Counted from the stretch's first letter, positions 34,057 to 46,575 are shown. The stretch is DNA of 64,000 nucleotides from Diatrype stigma (GCA_022225965.2 JAKJXP020000001.1:1116001-1180000); one strand, 5' to 3'. The notes: generated by a model not told the origin, from the sequence alone. A program made the numbers and translations.

Positions 34057-37000
34057 TTACATCCGCCGAGGAGTCGTGGCTCTCCCAACACCGTTGCCGG
34101 CACCACTGCTCTCACGCTGCTTCTTAACGATGTAGTACGTGATGAGGCTCTTGGGATCGTCGTGGACGCCGCGCATGGCGTCCCAGAAGCGGGTCTCGCC
34201 AAGGCGCGCGTGCAGCGCAACGCAGAGCTGGACGGCGTCCATGCGGACGGCGCTCTCGGTGCTCTCAAGGCAGCGGGCACACATGGCCGCAAGCGATGCG
34301 ACCTCGGTATCGTTCGGCACAAACGGGTCAGGTCTACTGCCGTGTAGCTCGATCAGCTGCCGGAGGACGTGCAGGCCCATGCTTAGGCTGCGGCTTTGGC
34401 TCTGGCTGTTATCACCGGCGTTGTTCGCAGCATCGAGCTTCTCGATGCTTTTCGTCATGGTAGCGAGGATCTCGGCGGCGTCGCCGATGGCGACGAGCTC
34501 GTCGGCGAGCAGCTCGAGACCGCTGACGATGTGGGTGCGGGCTTGGTAGCGAGCGCGGGCGGCGAGGAGGGCCTCGAGGCCGCGGGCGACATGGGGCTGG
34601 AACCGGTCCTGGTGCTTCTTCAGCAGCAGCTTGATGGTGGCGAGGGCCTGCGCCTTGACGTCCTGCGCCCTCTCGGGGCTGAGCCCATCGAGCGGCGCCT
34701 CGAGGTAGGTGAACAGGCCTCCCACGAGCCCGTCGAACTTGTCGTCCGGCGCCGATTTGCCGCCGCCGTCGCGCACCAGGCTCTGCAGCTTCCGGAACCC
34801 GTGCACATCCAGCGTTTGCGCCTTCACGCGCGCGATGCCGCTGTCGAGCAGCCGCGAGTTCTGGCGCGTCTTCTCTGTCTTTTCGGGGGACATAGGCTCC
34901 ATGGGGCTAGTGTTCGCTTCTGTGGGTGGAGGGCGAGGCAGATTGGCCGCATCCTCGTTAACCGGCCTATCTTCGAGCACTGGCCGGTTTGCTATCGAGC
35001 CGTTAGGGGGGGTCGGCTGTGCTGGTGCCTCTTCGGCTGTGAACGGGTCTTCATAGACCTTTAGGGGTTTTGATGGTGTCGAAGTAGCGGATCCCGGCAC
35101 GACAGTACTGTGTTCCAAGGCTGGAGCGACGGGCCTAGGTGATGCTCCAGGGGATGCCTTGGGTGGAGATGGGATATTCTGCTGTAAAGATGAGACGCTA
35201 GGGACTACGAGCGTCAATTCTTCTTCATTATCCTTAGAAAGACGGCTTGATTCCAATGAAGCGAGTGCTGGTTGGGACCTTGCCGGACTTGTCTTCGGGG
35301 AGGCGGCAGCCTTACTTGCCGCTGGCTTCGAGGGCGTTGGCAAGCTTGTTTCGCTGAGCGTTGAAGCATGGCCGGGGCGTTGTCTCGGTGCTGTCCTCCT
35401 AGGAGACCCCGTGATCGTCTTTGGTGTAGTGGTTTTCTGCTTGATACTTTCGCCTGGACTAGACCGCTCCGTTGAAGGGCCATCATGGTTCCTAACAGAA
35501 TATGGCCCAGCAGTGGCGGGTCTAGCTGCCATCTCTGGTCTTGCCATCTCTGGTCTCCGCCTCGTTGGCCGCATAGGCGCCACCGAGATACCACCATGAG
35601 ATGCTGTTGTCTCTGGGCGGGTCCGAGTAGCGGGTTTCGTGGCGGGTTTCGTGGCGGGTTTTGTAGCGGGCTTCGTGGCGGTTGTAGATGTTGTAGTGGA
35701 TGTTCCGGATACGTGCGACGCCGCTGAGTCTGGTCGAGCCGGGGAGATGATTGCCATAGCCGAGCCTGGCCGAGGGGGCAGATTCCTGGAACCCAACGCC
35801 TTCTTCTGAGCCAGCATTGCTTCCCTGAGCGAAGGTTTCGAACTCGTCATAGTGCTCTTCGATAGGCCCAAGCCAGGGCGCGGTGCTGGATCTGATTTTG
35901 CGGTTGCATTGGGATTGGCCGGGTCTTTCTGCAGCAGCTTCTGTGCAGTAGCGTCCAGGTTGTTCATGATTCTATAAGAGGTCAGCATCGTATCGATTTG
36001 AGGATAAGACCGGTTTGGAGAACCTACACTTCTGCCCTAGCTGGCCAGACTGTAGCAAATGTCCAGTATGTTGACCGCATCTTCTCACGCACGCCAGGGT
36101 TTGCATCGTTCAACCCCTTCTTGATACACTTTTCTAGAGTTTCCAAGCCTCCAGTGTGTTCGAAGTGGTTTTTGTGATGAGCTTCTTTCTTGATCAAAGT
36201 CTTCACCCACCCGGCCGCGTATAACCTTGGTTGGACATTCTTATCCTGGCAGGCACCCCATACATGTTGCATAATCCTATTATTGTACGTTGTCCTGCCG
36301 ATGATAGTGTCAATGGTCACGTTCGCTTGTTGGGAGGCTATCTTCTTTGTAGCTGCACATAGCTTCACAAATGTCTGCATTAGCAACTCAACCATCGGGT
36401 CGATACCAGGGCCGAAAGTGTTGGCGAGGTCCTGAACAAGAGCGCAAGACTCCTTTGACAGACTTGTCCGTAAAGAGGTGACGCCCTTGATAATCCCGTC
36501 TAATAAACTTCGGCACCCTGCGACGAACGCATCGGGGAGGTCGGATGAAGCATTGCCAGCATTGAGTCTGCGTAATTTGGTTATGCTCTCTTCGCGTTTG
36601 AGCCAATTCTGCTCCGTCTCCCTGCCTTCGAACCATTGGTGCATATCCTTGAAGATGTCGTCGAGTTCTCGCATCGTGTTGACATATGACGGTTCGACAG
36701 GTTCGGCCGTCGGCTCAGGCAGGGGTGTGTTAGGTCGCTCGCTCGCCAAAGAGGAAACACTCGCAGAAAGGTTCGGTCTGGACGAGAGCGCCGATCCTGG
36801 ACGGGATTCTACATCTCTCTTTACAGCACCTGCCGGCGCCAATTCTTTTACGATAGCGTGTTCAATGGCCGGTCGGACCTTAAAATTCTTCAACTGTTTC
36901 TTGAGATCGGACTTCGCAGCACCAGGCGCATCTCTATAAGGCTGTTAGTCGTGTCCAGGCGAATCAAGTTAGAATTGCTGCGCACCTGAAGAGTTCTATG

Positions 37001-37569
37001 ACGGTGGCCTTAGCGTTATCTCGAACCATGCCGTCAGCGTCTTCTAACAGCTCCATGAGCGTAGGCACGTATGCTCGGAATTGTAAGCCACATTCCTTGT
37101 GCATTTGAAGCAGCCATTGCATTCCCGCCTCTTTGGCTCTCGGGTTCTTCCCGATCATGGCGTTGTTCCGCACGAAGCGCTCGGCATCCACCGGAACATG
37201 GACATACATGGTCCCCATGGCCTGCAGAGCGAGCGTCCGTAGCTTGTCCTTCTGGTCGCCCATCTTCTCGACGATGAGGGGCAGGGTATATTTCGCCTCC
37301 TTAACGAGATACCTAGGCTCTTGTCGCGACAAGCGCGTAAGGAGGTGGTTCAGCGCGGTGAAACCGGCGTTGACCAGGGAGGAATGCTGGGAGCTCGAGG
37401 CGAGTCTCAGAGCTTCGAAGAGCGGCGCGACGCAAGAGTCGGGGACATTGTGCTGCTTGATACCGGACTTGACGGCGGTGACATATTGGACCTTCGCGTC
37501 GACGGAGGCATCTTTTCTCAGGAGCACTAGCAGGTTGGCGACCTGCTCATCAGTAAGTCTTTCGGCCAT
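34057..37569 (-). CDS. stu1: Stu1, CLASP-family microtubule-stabilising protein
   Basis: Stu1/CLASP proteins bind microtubules through TOG domains and are needed for spindle and kinetochore microtubule stability. Exons 37569-36986, 36933-36028 and 35971-34057 give 1134 aa; introns of 52 and 56 nt have consistent phases. I start at ATG 37569 (MAERLTDEQVANLLVLLRKDASVD), the usual Stu1 N-terminus, not at the in-frame ATG 96 bp upstream. Residues 1-230 form the first TOG array (NAGFTALNHLLTRLSRQEPRY, DNAKATVIELFRDAPGA). The second lies about 300-500 (HVWGACQDKNVQPRLYAAGWVKTLI, DANPGVREKMRSTYWTF). A Ser/Pro/Lys-rich microtubule-binding linker carries KPAT repeats. A helical C-terminal domain ends the protein. 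Confidence 0.93.
35625..35690 (-). repeat. In-frame 12-bp KPAT repeat in Stu1
   Basis: Four ATKP units in the Ser/Pro linker of Stu1, each coded by a 12-bp unit close to GCCACGAAACCC. Such basic, proline-rich repeats are common in the microtubule-binding linker of CLASPs. Confidence 0.85.
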
Positions 37570-38947
37570 AACCCTCAATAGTTGAGGATCTGGCAACTGT
37601 TGATGATTTGTCGCAAAATGAGCGAAAATTCGACTGGACAGCTGCGAAACGAGGTTGTCGAGCAATTGGCAATGGAGGTGACGGTGCTAGACGACGGTGT
37701 TGGACAGTGTCAGGCTGCGCCAAGAAGAGAGTAGGGATGATTGTTATTTATAGGAGCACCGATAATTGGAATACGTATCCGGATATGTAATGTGATGTGT
37801 GGTGTACGGCCGTGTATGGTGGGTGTATGGTGTAAAGGTGTAGCTATGGAGCGTGTAGGTGCGGCGGCGGAGTTATGTAGGTTACCTGGTAGACGATTGG
37901 GCTACCGATGTATGTGTTTGGGTGCTAATATGGCAAGCTCCAGATATCACATACAGGAAATTACCAAATTTCTGGATTTACGAGGGTTCTAATAAGGAGC
38001 TCCTAATAAGTAGTAGAGAAGACGGGGCCCAGGACTGCCAGAGATGCAAAGCGCTGGGAGTTCAAATTCTTCGTTTCCGCTGTGCTATCTGTAGGCGGGA
38101 GTAAGTCGTAGAGTGGACGTGGGTTCTCAGCATACGTGGTTGTCTCTAGCACAGAAAGCGGGAAGCAAGACAAAAATTGACCTCATATTACGTGTCTGTT
38201 ATGGTGGTGGTGTCGGTGGTGTCGGCGGTGGTGGTGGTTGTTGATTCGGGTTGTTGTTGTTACTGTAGCGCCAATTTACTTGATCAGGTACGGTCACTGG
38301 GCACTCCACTCCACTCCACTCCGTACTTTACTTCGTACCTTTTTTCGCTTTCCAGGTGGTTGACGGGCTGACGGGCTACATCGGTATCCACTCTATATCC
38401 CCACACTATTAAGGTCCTGTCAAGCCATTGGACAGGCTTCCACATTTCGAGCGCACTAAAGTGGACACGGGCTCCCGGACTCTGAGCTTGATCCCTGCTT
38501 TGGCGTGTCGCGATAAGATAGTGTCCCTGTCAACCCCCCGTTCGTCTCCCCCGCGACCCCCTCCAGCCCTCTCGGCCTTCAGATGGTGGGACGTACATAT
38601 CGTTAGTTACGTATCATGAACGAGTAAAGGCAGCACAATTACACGGTCAGTCGGTGTGTAATGACCTATGCGTACCTACATATATTATTTATAGGTTATA
38701 CATAACTACGGCTTGAATAAGGGTCCAGTCATAAAATAGCATTGGCTGCCTAAAGAGAGCCCCCTTTTAGCACTAGACTATACCCACCCGCATAGGTAGA
38801 TAGAAACTCTTGGTTCAGCGGGCGTCTCTATGGTTCGGCTTACACCGAAAGACGTCTCCTCCGCCACTGATATTCACATCTCACATCAACCTGGAAATCT
38901 CGCAGGGAGAAGAGGAAGAACCCGCGTCTCCTCCTTCACCGCTGCAC
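37570..38947. promoter_or_regulatory. Divergent intergenic region, Stu1 / metallopeptidase
   Basis: About 1.4 kb with promoters for both genes. It holds a GGTGGTGTCGGTGG stretch near 38200-38240 and an ACTCCACTCC run near 38300-38325. No additional gene is supported. Confidence 0.5.
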
Positions 38948-40188
38948 ATGCCGCTCCCACCCCTGACCACTCCCGTCCCGCTACCCGTTTTCATGCCCGG
39001 CATGTCGCACCGAGCCGAGGGGCCTCCACCTCCCGGAGCCGAGCCGTCACCGCTCCCCATCCGGACCAAGGCGAACACCAATACTACCAGCGACTCGTCA
39101 TCCGATAACAGCACCAGCATATCGGGGACGCCCAACAGCGGTTCTTCTTCATCCTCAGCACCCGTGGACAAGCCGTTCCCGTTGCCCAAGCTCCGGCTGC
39201 AGATCAACGATCTCTCGCACGCGGGGTCGACCATCTTCCTCTCGGCGGTGGATGCGTCGTCGGTGCTGGCATCCGGGGTGCAGACGGTGCTGCGCGCGCT
39301 GTACGGCTCGCCCGACAGCAAGAAGGACTGCAGCAACCCGCCGCCGACGCGGTCCGTGACGCTGATCCTGCGCGACATGGACGGCGTCGCCTACACGACG
39401 GGCTCCGACCTCGACAGCGACCACAAGGAGATCCACTTCTCGCTGCGGTACATCGCCGGCATCAACCCGGCGTCGCGGCAGACGCACGAGATCACGGGGG
39501 TGCTCGTCCACGAGCTGGTGCACTGCTGTAAGTTGAATCAACCCAAGTCAAGTCCATGCCTACCCAACCTAGGCACCACCTATCTACCCCTTTTTCTGGA
39601 AGCTATTCTACACCGCCCCACCACTTCTCCCCTTTCCCCTTTAACCTACATACCACCTCCCTATTCATATAAGTACCACCAAGAAGCTCTATTATAAAAG
39701 CAAAAATAACCGGCAAATCTGTATTATCTACCTACCTACATACACAATCCCGCGCATTCCCCCATATAATCAGGCAGACAAACAAACACCCAGCTAACCC
39801 CCAAACGCAAGTCCAACACAACGGGCACAACACCAGCCCCGGCGGCCTCGTCGAGGGCGTGGCCGACTTCGTGCGGCTGCGGGCGGGCCTGGCGCCGCCT
39901 CACTGGCGGCGGGGCGACCCCTCCGCGACGCGCTGGGACGCCGGCTACCAGCACACGGCCTTCTTCCTGGACTGGCTGGACGAGCGGCAGCCAGAACAAA
40001 AGCAGGAACCAGAACAGGGGCAAGAGGCGGGGGAGAATGGGGGAAAGCGGTCGGGCGGCCTGGTGCGGCGGCTCAACGAGAAGCTGCGCGCCGGCCGCTA
40101 CGTCGAGTCGGCCTTCTGGCCCGAGCTGACGGGCAGGCCCGTCGCGGACTTGTGGCGGGAGTATAGGGAGGAGGTTCTTCGGGGGTAA
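38948..40188 (+). CDS. Basic secretory protein-type zinc metallopeptidase
   Basis: Exons 38948-39527 and 39812-40188 join to 318 aa. The conserved part starts at LRLQINDLSHAGSTIFLSAVDASSVLASGVQTVL and runs through VTLILRDMDGVAYTTGSDLDSDHKEIHFSLRYI. The zinc motif is HELVH, and the junction gives HELVHCFQHNG; the second exon follows with PGGLVEGVADFVRLRAGL, the family's second conserved block, and ends LWREYREEVL. This is the pattern of the plant/bacterial basic secretory protein peptidases. No signal peptide is evident: the N-terminus is Pro-rich (MPLPPLTTPVPLP), so the product may be intracellular. The 284-nt intron is much longer than others here and starts four bases after the HELVH codons. 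The open frame continues to 38810 without an ATG; 38948 is the first in-frame ATG. Confidence 0.87.
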
Positions 40189-41046
40189 GGGGGTAAGGGG
40201 TAATTAGTGGGGGGTAGAAGGGAGGTAAGTGAGGTAGGTGAGGTCGTGGGTATATACAGTAATGTGAAGATGAGAATCAAGTAGGCAGTCGGTAGTTGCA
40301 AGTGGATGGATGGGTGGATGGGGCAATGCAGACTGGATCTAGACAGATTACTAGGAGTGCCGGTGCTAAGCAGAAGAAAGCGGTGCCCCGTCCAAGCATT
40401 AGCTACGTTGGGGAATCCCCCGTGTGATCGCTTTTCTCTAGGATGATCGATCTCATGGTAGCATTTAGTGGGCAGTAGAAGCAGTCGCAGTACCAGCATC
40501 AGCAATAGGGAGATAGGTGCTCGAGTTGCCACGATGCCGCGCAACGTCTCTATAGTATAAACCCGTAGAATCAAAACGAATATATACATTTCACGAGTCG
40601 TGAACCACTCACCCCCTAGCCTCTCCCCTTTCTACTTCACTTAACGATGCTTTCGAACATGTGAATTTTTATATTCTTTTTCATTTTTCTTATTCAATGA
40701 CATATGTATTGACCGGCACCCCCGATCTCCTGGCTCCAACAGGATCTACCTTTGGGAAAACTAGAGGGGCGGGAAGAGAAGAGAAACGAGAACAAAGACA
40801 GCAAAAATGAACCATATACCTTCTCCCTTGCTTTGCTTCCATCCCAGTCCAGAAACCTTGAAACGCCTAGCCAGTGGAATTTCCCGTGGTATTGATTGCG
40901 AGTGATAAAGCAAGTAGAACCAGCCAGTGTGGAGTATTGAGCGTGCGAGTGTGCGAGAGTGACACTTGATCCAAGCCCCTTTCCGTCTCAGATTGGGCTT
41001 GCTTCTATAGCAAAAAATAAACAGATGACACAAATAAAATCAAGAA
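40189..41046. other. Intergenic between convergent genes
   Basis: About 860 bp between the metallopeptidase stop and the stop of the membrane-anchored hypothetical gene. It should be two 3' UTRs. Frames here (40098-40589 -, 40761-41033 -) show no coding features. Confidence 0.6.
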
Positions 41047-42285
41047 CTATTGAGCGTGTGCTCGAATAGCATCACCGGCATCGCTCTCGCTGACCACGCT
41101 GCCGACCTCAGTCCAGCTGGCCGGGGTCATCATGCCAGTGCCCTCGTCGTCGCTCATGACATCATAAAACCGACTGGAAGCGGCGTCATCGCCACCAGCA
41201 CCAGCCCCGACATCTTCGCCGGAGCCGGCGAGCGAGGCCGAGTCTGAGCCCGTCGGCGTCAGCATGCCCTCGCTCACCAGCTCGGGCTCCGACATGGGCC
41301 CCATCGGCGACACCGGGAGCGGCGAGTAGAAGCTGGCGTTGGAGTTTTGCGCCCACGCCTGGATCGAGCTGTACGTGGCATCGTGGCGGTCGTCGTCCTG
41401 GCCCGCCGTCATGAACTCGTCGGGACCCAACTCCCGCTCGGAGGCTGTTCGGGAAGAGGCAGGGGCGGCTTCGGGTTGCTGTGGTGCTGATGCAGGTGCA
41501 GGCGTCTCGAGATCGATCAGACTAGGCATAGCTAGGACGGGCGGCTGCGGTTGTTGCGGCGAGAGTGTTCGTGAGGCGGTGTTGCGTTGAAAACTAAGGT
41601 CCGTGGCGCTGTAGATGTCCGACATCACCTCGTCCTTCTCCGGGTCCATCAGGCTGTTCTCAAAAGCGATATCGGAGTCGATCTCGTGTCCGTCGGTGAA
41701 GGGGTTCGAGTAGCCGAGGTTGCGACTTCCTCCCATGCCGCGGCGTCGAAGCAGGCCCTCGTCGTTGTTGTTGTTCTCGCGGACTTCGGCGCCTGAGTGG
41801 AAGACATAGCTTCCCTTCTCGCCGCCGTCATCCTGCCGTAGGAAGTCGTCGAACGTGCTACCAGACGAGCCTCTCCGCGGCGGTTCCTTCTCGTTCAGTT
41901 GTTCCTTCTCCTGCATTGTCTCCGATCCCGACCCGCTTCGAGTTTTCTCTCTGTTCTTCTCCTCCTTAATGGCGTTCCAGTACATCAACTCTTCGCGCTG
42001 TCGGCGGCGGGTCTCCGCATCAGCGTCGACGCCGGGTTCTGCGCCGGCGCCCAGGCCGCGGGACTCCAGGAATCCCTCGGCATCTTCGGGTCTATTGAAG
42101 AGGTTCTCGCGATCCTGGGGGCTGATGCTATCACCGAAGGCATGGAAGGCGATGGCGATTCGGCGGCGCAGGTCGTGGGCCATCCGCTGCAGCTCGGGGG
42201 ATTCGTAGACTGCGATCGCGGCTGCGACGGCCACCGACACGGCAATTAGGCCGGCTGACACGGCAGCATGGTTAATAGGAGGCAT
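41047..42285 (-). CDS. Conserved-looking hypothetical protein with N-terminal membrane anchor
   Basis: A single exon of 412 aa; I start at ATG 42285 (MPPINHAAVSAGLIAVSV) because the membrane segment follows at once. The frame is open 57 bp further up. Residues about 7-30 are one hydrophobic helix. Then comes ESPELQRMAHDLRRRIAIAFHAFGDSI, an amphipathic helix, and a charged helical part (ETRRRQREELMYWNAIKEEKNREK). The rest is disordered and acidic with repeated SP/TP sites (SNPFTDGHEIDSDIAFEN, LIDLETPAP, SDDEGTGMMTP). I do not recognise the family. The layout fits a tail-out anchored protein of the ER or outer mitochondrial membrane with a cytosolic phospho-regulated tail; that is inference. 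Confidence 0.78.
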   Translation of the reverse strand: MPPINHAAVSAGLIAVSVAVAAAIAVYESPELQRMAHDLRRRIAIAFHAFGDSISPQDRENLFNRPEDAEGFLESRGLGAGAEPGVDADAETRRRQREELMYWNAIKEEKNREKTRSGSGSETMQEKEQLNEKEPPRRGSSGSTFDDFLRQDDGGEKGSYVFHSGAEVRENNNNDEGLLRRRGMGGSRNLGYSNPFTDGHEIDSDIAFENSLMDPEKDEVMSDIYSATDLSFQRNTASRTLSPQQPQPPVLAMPSLIDLETPAPASAPQQPEAAPASSRTASERELGPDEFMTAGQDDDRHDATYSSIQAWAQNSNASFYSPLPVSPMGPMSEPELVSEGMLTPTGSDSASLAGSGEDVGAGAGGDDAASSRFYDVMSDDEGTGMMTPASWTEVGSVVSESDAGDAIRAHAQ

Positions 42286-44550
42286 GATGCAGGCTGTAGA
42301 CAAGGGCAGCAATAGCACGAAGCTACGACAGGGAAAGCACACCTAGGTGGCAAGATAGGGAGGGGGAAGAAATAACAATAATGGGGCGGGGAGAAAAGTG
42401 TCAGGCTTTCATTTAGGTTTTTAGGTAGTAGATACGATCAGAAAGCATTTCTTAGGACTCAATACACAGGCTGACAAGTTGGTTGAATGAAGGAAAAGCA
42501 GCTTCAAGGAGCTCTGGGATGGCAAGGCGCTTGCGCAAGTGGCTGTGGCTAGTTAGGCGGCGTATTACTACTGGTGTAGGTAGCACGCAGGACAGAGGTA
42601 TGTATGCTGGTAGGTGGTAGGTGGTAGGTTGTAGGTGGTACGCTGGTACGCTGGTGTGTTTCGCCACTCTCACAGTTATTTAGGCAGGCACATTTGGATG
42701 AAGGAGGCTTTGAAGGAGGCCAAGGAGGCTTCGGCTGATATGATTCGCAACGCAGAACACTCGCGCGGGGCACATGCTGGCATAGTTTGACGTGGGGTAA
42801 CGCTATGAACGAACTAGCGACGGGTGCACGAGCGCTGCGTTGATCAGAGCTAAATTGATCGTTACTTACCCTTGGCGGCGATGGGAACAGGCATGTTTCC
42901 TGGTTATTGCCCGTTTCCTGCTTCTTAGTTGCTGCTTCCTATTTCCTGCTTCCTGTTTCCTGCTTCCTGTTCCCTCGGGAATGGTATTCGGCCGGGACAG
43001 TTGGAGACGGGTAGGTCGACAGGACTCGGCTCGCTTGTCTGCAGCTGATCATCCAGCGAGAAAACCGAGCTTGCTGACTAGAGGCGCACGCCTGGCTTCG
43101 ACCAGACACACTGGACAAACAGACTGCGACTTAGGTGGATAGTTGGGTAGGAAGGAGGTAGGGATACTTCGCGCAAGAGGGAGAGAGAGGAAAGAAGGTG
43201 AATGGGGGGAAAGAGTTGGAGAATTACCACATACGTAAATGGATTACTACAAGGCTAGGGGATAAATGGAAATGGTGCAATGAGGAAAGCCTATTTGCCT
43301 GCACGCTCAGTCCGCCTTGCGTTGCTGCTGTTGCCCGCCGCCGCCGCCGCCACTGCCGTAGTCGAGTCGATAAGCTCAGAGCTACTCGCTCAGGTCCCAG
43401 GGGCTGAACCTTCGAGGCCTCTCACAGACGTGGCATGCCGTGACGTACACCACTGACAGGCTGTGCTTGCGCTCACTCACCAGGTTAATCAGAGGTAGGC
43501 ATTCCGTACAGTAGGTAACAGTCTGTAGGTAATTCTACCTATTTTCTGTATGGCTGCACATATCAAGATTATATAACCATTTCAACCGGCCTCTTGTTTT
43601 TGATAAGTCGAAAGTCGCCCGTTTCTGTGAAGATCCCTCGAATCCTCCGCATTAGCACGGTCAGAACGGCCCACGTGAATGCGCCAGATCACGAGAGCGG
43701 TAGCTCAATGGTCCTCCCGAATCCAGTCCATCTATATGGCGATCACTTCAACCCATTGTCTGCTGTATTGTCTTGCTTTACGAGTATCGTCTCCGGGACT
43801 TACACGTAGATCAGGCAGCTTAGGGTGCATTCTCGGTGGGCATTTAAGGTTTAAACAACGAATAATAGCGCACGCAAATGGGGTACGAGTATAGGTAATA
43901 AGATGATGTCTTGAAGCATCAGACTGAGGTTTAAATTATCATTGAACTTATATTTGGAGTCGAAACATCACCATAGCGCCATCGCCTATTGTACGCGTCC
44001 ACGATGTAAGGGATTACCATCCGGTTAGACATCATGGTCTTCTCGACTCTCCAGTGTCCGCCCATTACATAAGCCGTACCCGATGACTGTAACTTCCAAT
44101 ACATGGAAGTTATGCATATCAATGATACGTTCATCCCATTCATACCAGTTATTAGCAGATAGCTCGGCGAATATGCACGATAGTTAGCTAAGTCAGCGGT
44201 AAGCTTGGGTTGAGAAATGAGGGGTCCTGCGGGGGCAATGTCTATAGTACATAAATATGTATTGTCCCCGCCGTCCTAACGCACCCTGATTTGTATTATG
44301 CCTGTATTCACATTGCGACTATAAGGTACAAAAACTACTTCATATGCTGTTGTGCAGTTCTGGCTTGTCTAGCTTGTGTGAGACACAGCATCAAGCGGTG
44401 GATCCGAGACATCAACTGCCTGTCAGAAACCCGGGACCTCGGAACGCCGAGGTTCTTACGTACTTACGGTATACATTTTCCAAATCTTGAGTCTTCGGCG
44501 GATCACATCCCGTTCGGGCCAAACTCGGCTTGCGTACATCAGATATTGAG

Positions 44551-44573
44551 TGAGATATATCTTATATATCTCA
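44551..44573. repeat. Perfect AT-rich inverted repeat (10-bp arms)
   Basis: TGAGATATAT and ATATATCTCA are exact reverse complements separated by CTT. There is no T-run after it and no adjacent gene, so I do not call it a terminator. Confidence 0.8.
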
Positions 44574-44883
44574 TCGATTACCTACGTAGGTAGCTTATCA
44601 TAGCGTGATGGCGAAATCACAGATCAGAGATCGTTACAAAGAGGCAAGACGGCGTGGAGCTGCTTGTCAGGCTAAAGCAATCGAGAGCGCGTGTCCTTTC
44701 GCCACGCCACCTTCGCAGCTCGGGTTCGATAACTACTTAATCGTGACCGTCTAGCAATTAACCCGTGAAGGGAAAGGTTGGGGGAATATAATCCCTACGA
44801 GATAAAACCCTCAGTGTCAAGCCAATCCGCATCCTACTATGCACCCAGAGAGCTATCAGGGGACTAGGGGGCGCTCAGGATCC

Positions 44884-45034
44884 TGTAAAAAGGGGTCGAA
44901 AGGGCATGCCATGCCAGCGCTGCATCCGGCTCGGCACATGTGCATATCCGGTGTCCTGCGACTTTGAGACTGCAGGTGCCTGCTGCAGGAGACGAACTCC
45001 TAATGTAGGCACCTACCTATTCCACACACATAGG
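44884..45034 (+). pseudogene. Possible relic of a Zn2Cys6-type DNA-binding motif
   Basis: One frame reads KRGRKGMPCQRCIRLGTCAYPVSC, then continues for about 25 residues to a stop after LFHTHR. The PCxRCxRxGxCxYP pattern matches the second half of a fungal zinc cluster. The first half (CxxCRxRKxxC) is not present in frame upstream, and no larger gene surrounds it. It may be a decayed gene or a chance match. Confidence 0.25.
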
Positions 45035-46575
45035 TAAGTTGGTTTATATAAAGTCTAGCGAATCCGCAGAGAACGTATAGCAAAGCTAGCGAGCCAGACG
45101 GCTTCATCCGCGTCTTCCGCAACCAGCAAAATTAATAACCGACGAAGCGGCGAAAACCACCATAAGTACTTAGATAACAGCACCAGCGACCTGGAAAAAC
45201 GTACAGTGTTCCCTTGTAGCAGAGTATGTGGATCTAGGATCGTGAAATCATCATCAACTAGCGGCTCTACTTTATGATCAACACGGTAGTATTTACTTTA
45301 GTAACGACCCCGTCGAAGCTTAGCATTTGTCATATCCAGACCTACATATCTGGAATACACAATGTCAACCTTGAAGCCATGGTAGCTAAGGCGCTCGTTA
45401 CCGGACTCTCACACTATAGGGCGAGGGGATACGACCAATGCATACATACAGACATATATGTGATGGCATATACGCACGTTGGAGGATCTCTCGCGCAAAT
45501 AGGACTCAACGTCGGCCTCGATATGCGACTGCTACCATAACACGACATTAAGGTCCCAGGAAATTTTCTAGACGGGCACGGTTGCGTTACACGACAGCTT
45601 CAAGAAGCAAGGTTATATAGTCTCCATGTACATGTGATTCTGGGTAGCCAATTATACGGAAGACAAGACGTCTAGACCTTTTCGACCAGAGTAAGGTAAG
45701 GCCGGTAGGGCCGTACGGTACGGACATGCATGCATTTGACCTATGGAAAAAGAAAACAAGAAAAAAAACCCCTTCACATTTTCTTTCTTACGGGTGCTTA
45801 AGTGCTCACGTCTCGAGACTATGCAGGCCCACGAGGTTCCACGGTGTAGTTCCGGAGGTTCCAGCAAACTGGCAAACCCCCCTTTTTGACTGACAAGAGG
45901 CATTTTGAGTGTAGAAGCCAAGCTCCGAATGATGTATATGCATGATATTGGGTATATTTGTATTTTTAACATATATATACTACACGATGTCAATTTATGT
46001 AGCGCAACGATAGGCCTTGATAATCTCAAACGCCGCGGCCTATAAGTCTCCTATCCATCGTCCTTTCCGAATTCTCCGGCCAGGGTCGTTGTTGACCCGC
46101 ATGTACAAGCAAAGGATATATATCTCCATGAAACAGTTTTGACTCCACCAAAATGCCAGTAGGAAAGGAACAACACATTGTAAGGATATGTTCAAGCAAG
46201 TGTCAAGGTAGGAAAACCCCCCCTAATCCATTGTCCACTCCGAATCATCCTGCGCCATCAAGCTCGTGATTGTGTGTGCCATGTGTTGTGTTGTGTGTGT
46301 GTGGGTATAAGGATGTATGTATGCATGACAGGACGGTCTTCGTCATTATCTTCCACCGAACTGTGCCGGACACACGAGCCCATATTTTCTGATGGGTCCC
46401 GATGGGGTCTGTGTCTACCTTGATGGTAACGCGCGCATTCCGACACTACCGCCGCCCACGCCACCTAGCCTGCCTACCCAGTACCTGAGAAGTCAAGGCA
46501 GGGTAGGGTAAACCAGCAGGGGAACTAGCAGCGCGGGAATGGAACGGTTCGGCTCAGCGGCTAAGCGAGGGGTGT

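Larger units (their letters stand above)
42286..46575. other. Gene-poor region, left part of second desert
   Basis: About 4.3 kb. Immediately upstream of the hypothetical gene are GGTGGTAGGT repeats (42600-42660) and TTCCTGCTTCCTG pyrimidine repeats (42900-42975). A possible zinc-cluster coding relic lies at 44884-45034 and an AT-rich perfect hairpin at 44551-44573. I see no intact gene and no tRNA. Confidence 0.55.

Noticed and set aside
38810..38947. Start of the metallopeptidase at 38810
   Set aside because: The frame is open there but begins with TTG; the first in-frame ATG is 38948.
43694..43712. tRNA-like box A (GGTAGCTCAATGGT)
   Set aside because: No box B at a suitable distance and no sequence able to pair as the acceptor stem; nothing else of a tRNA is present.
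44680..44735. GGGTTCGATAAC resembling a tRNA T-loop
   Set aside because: The stem bases do not pair and no D-arm or anticodon arm lies upstream.
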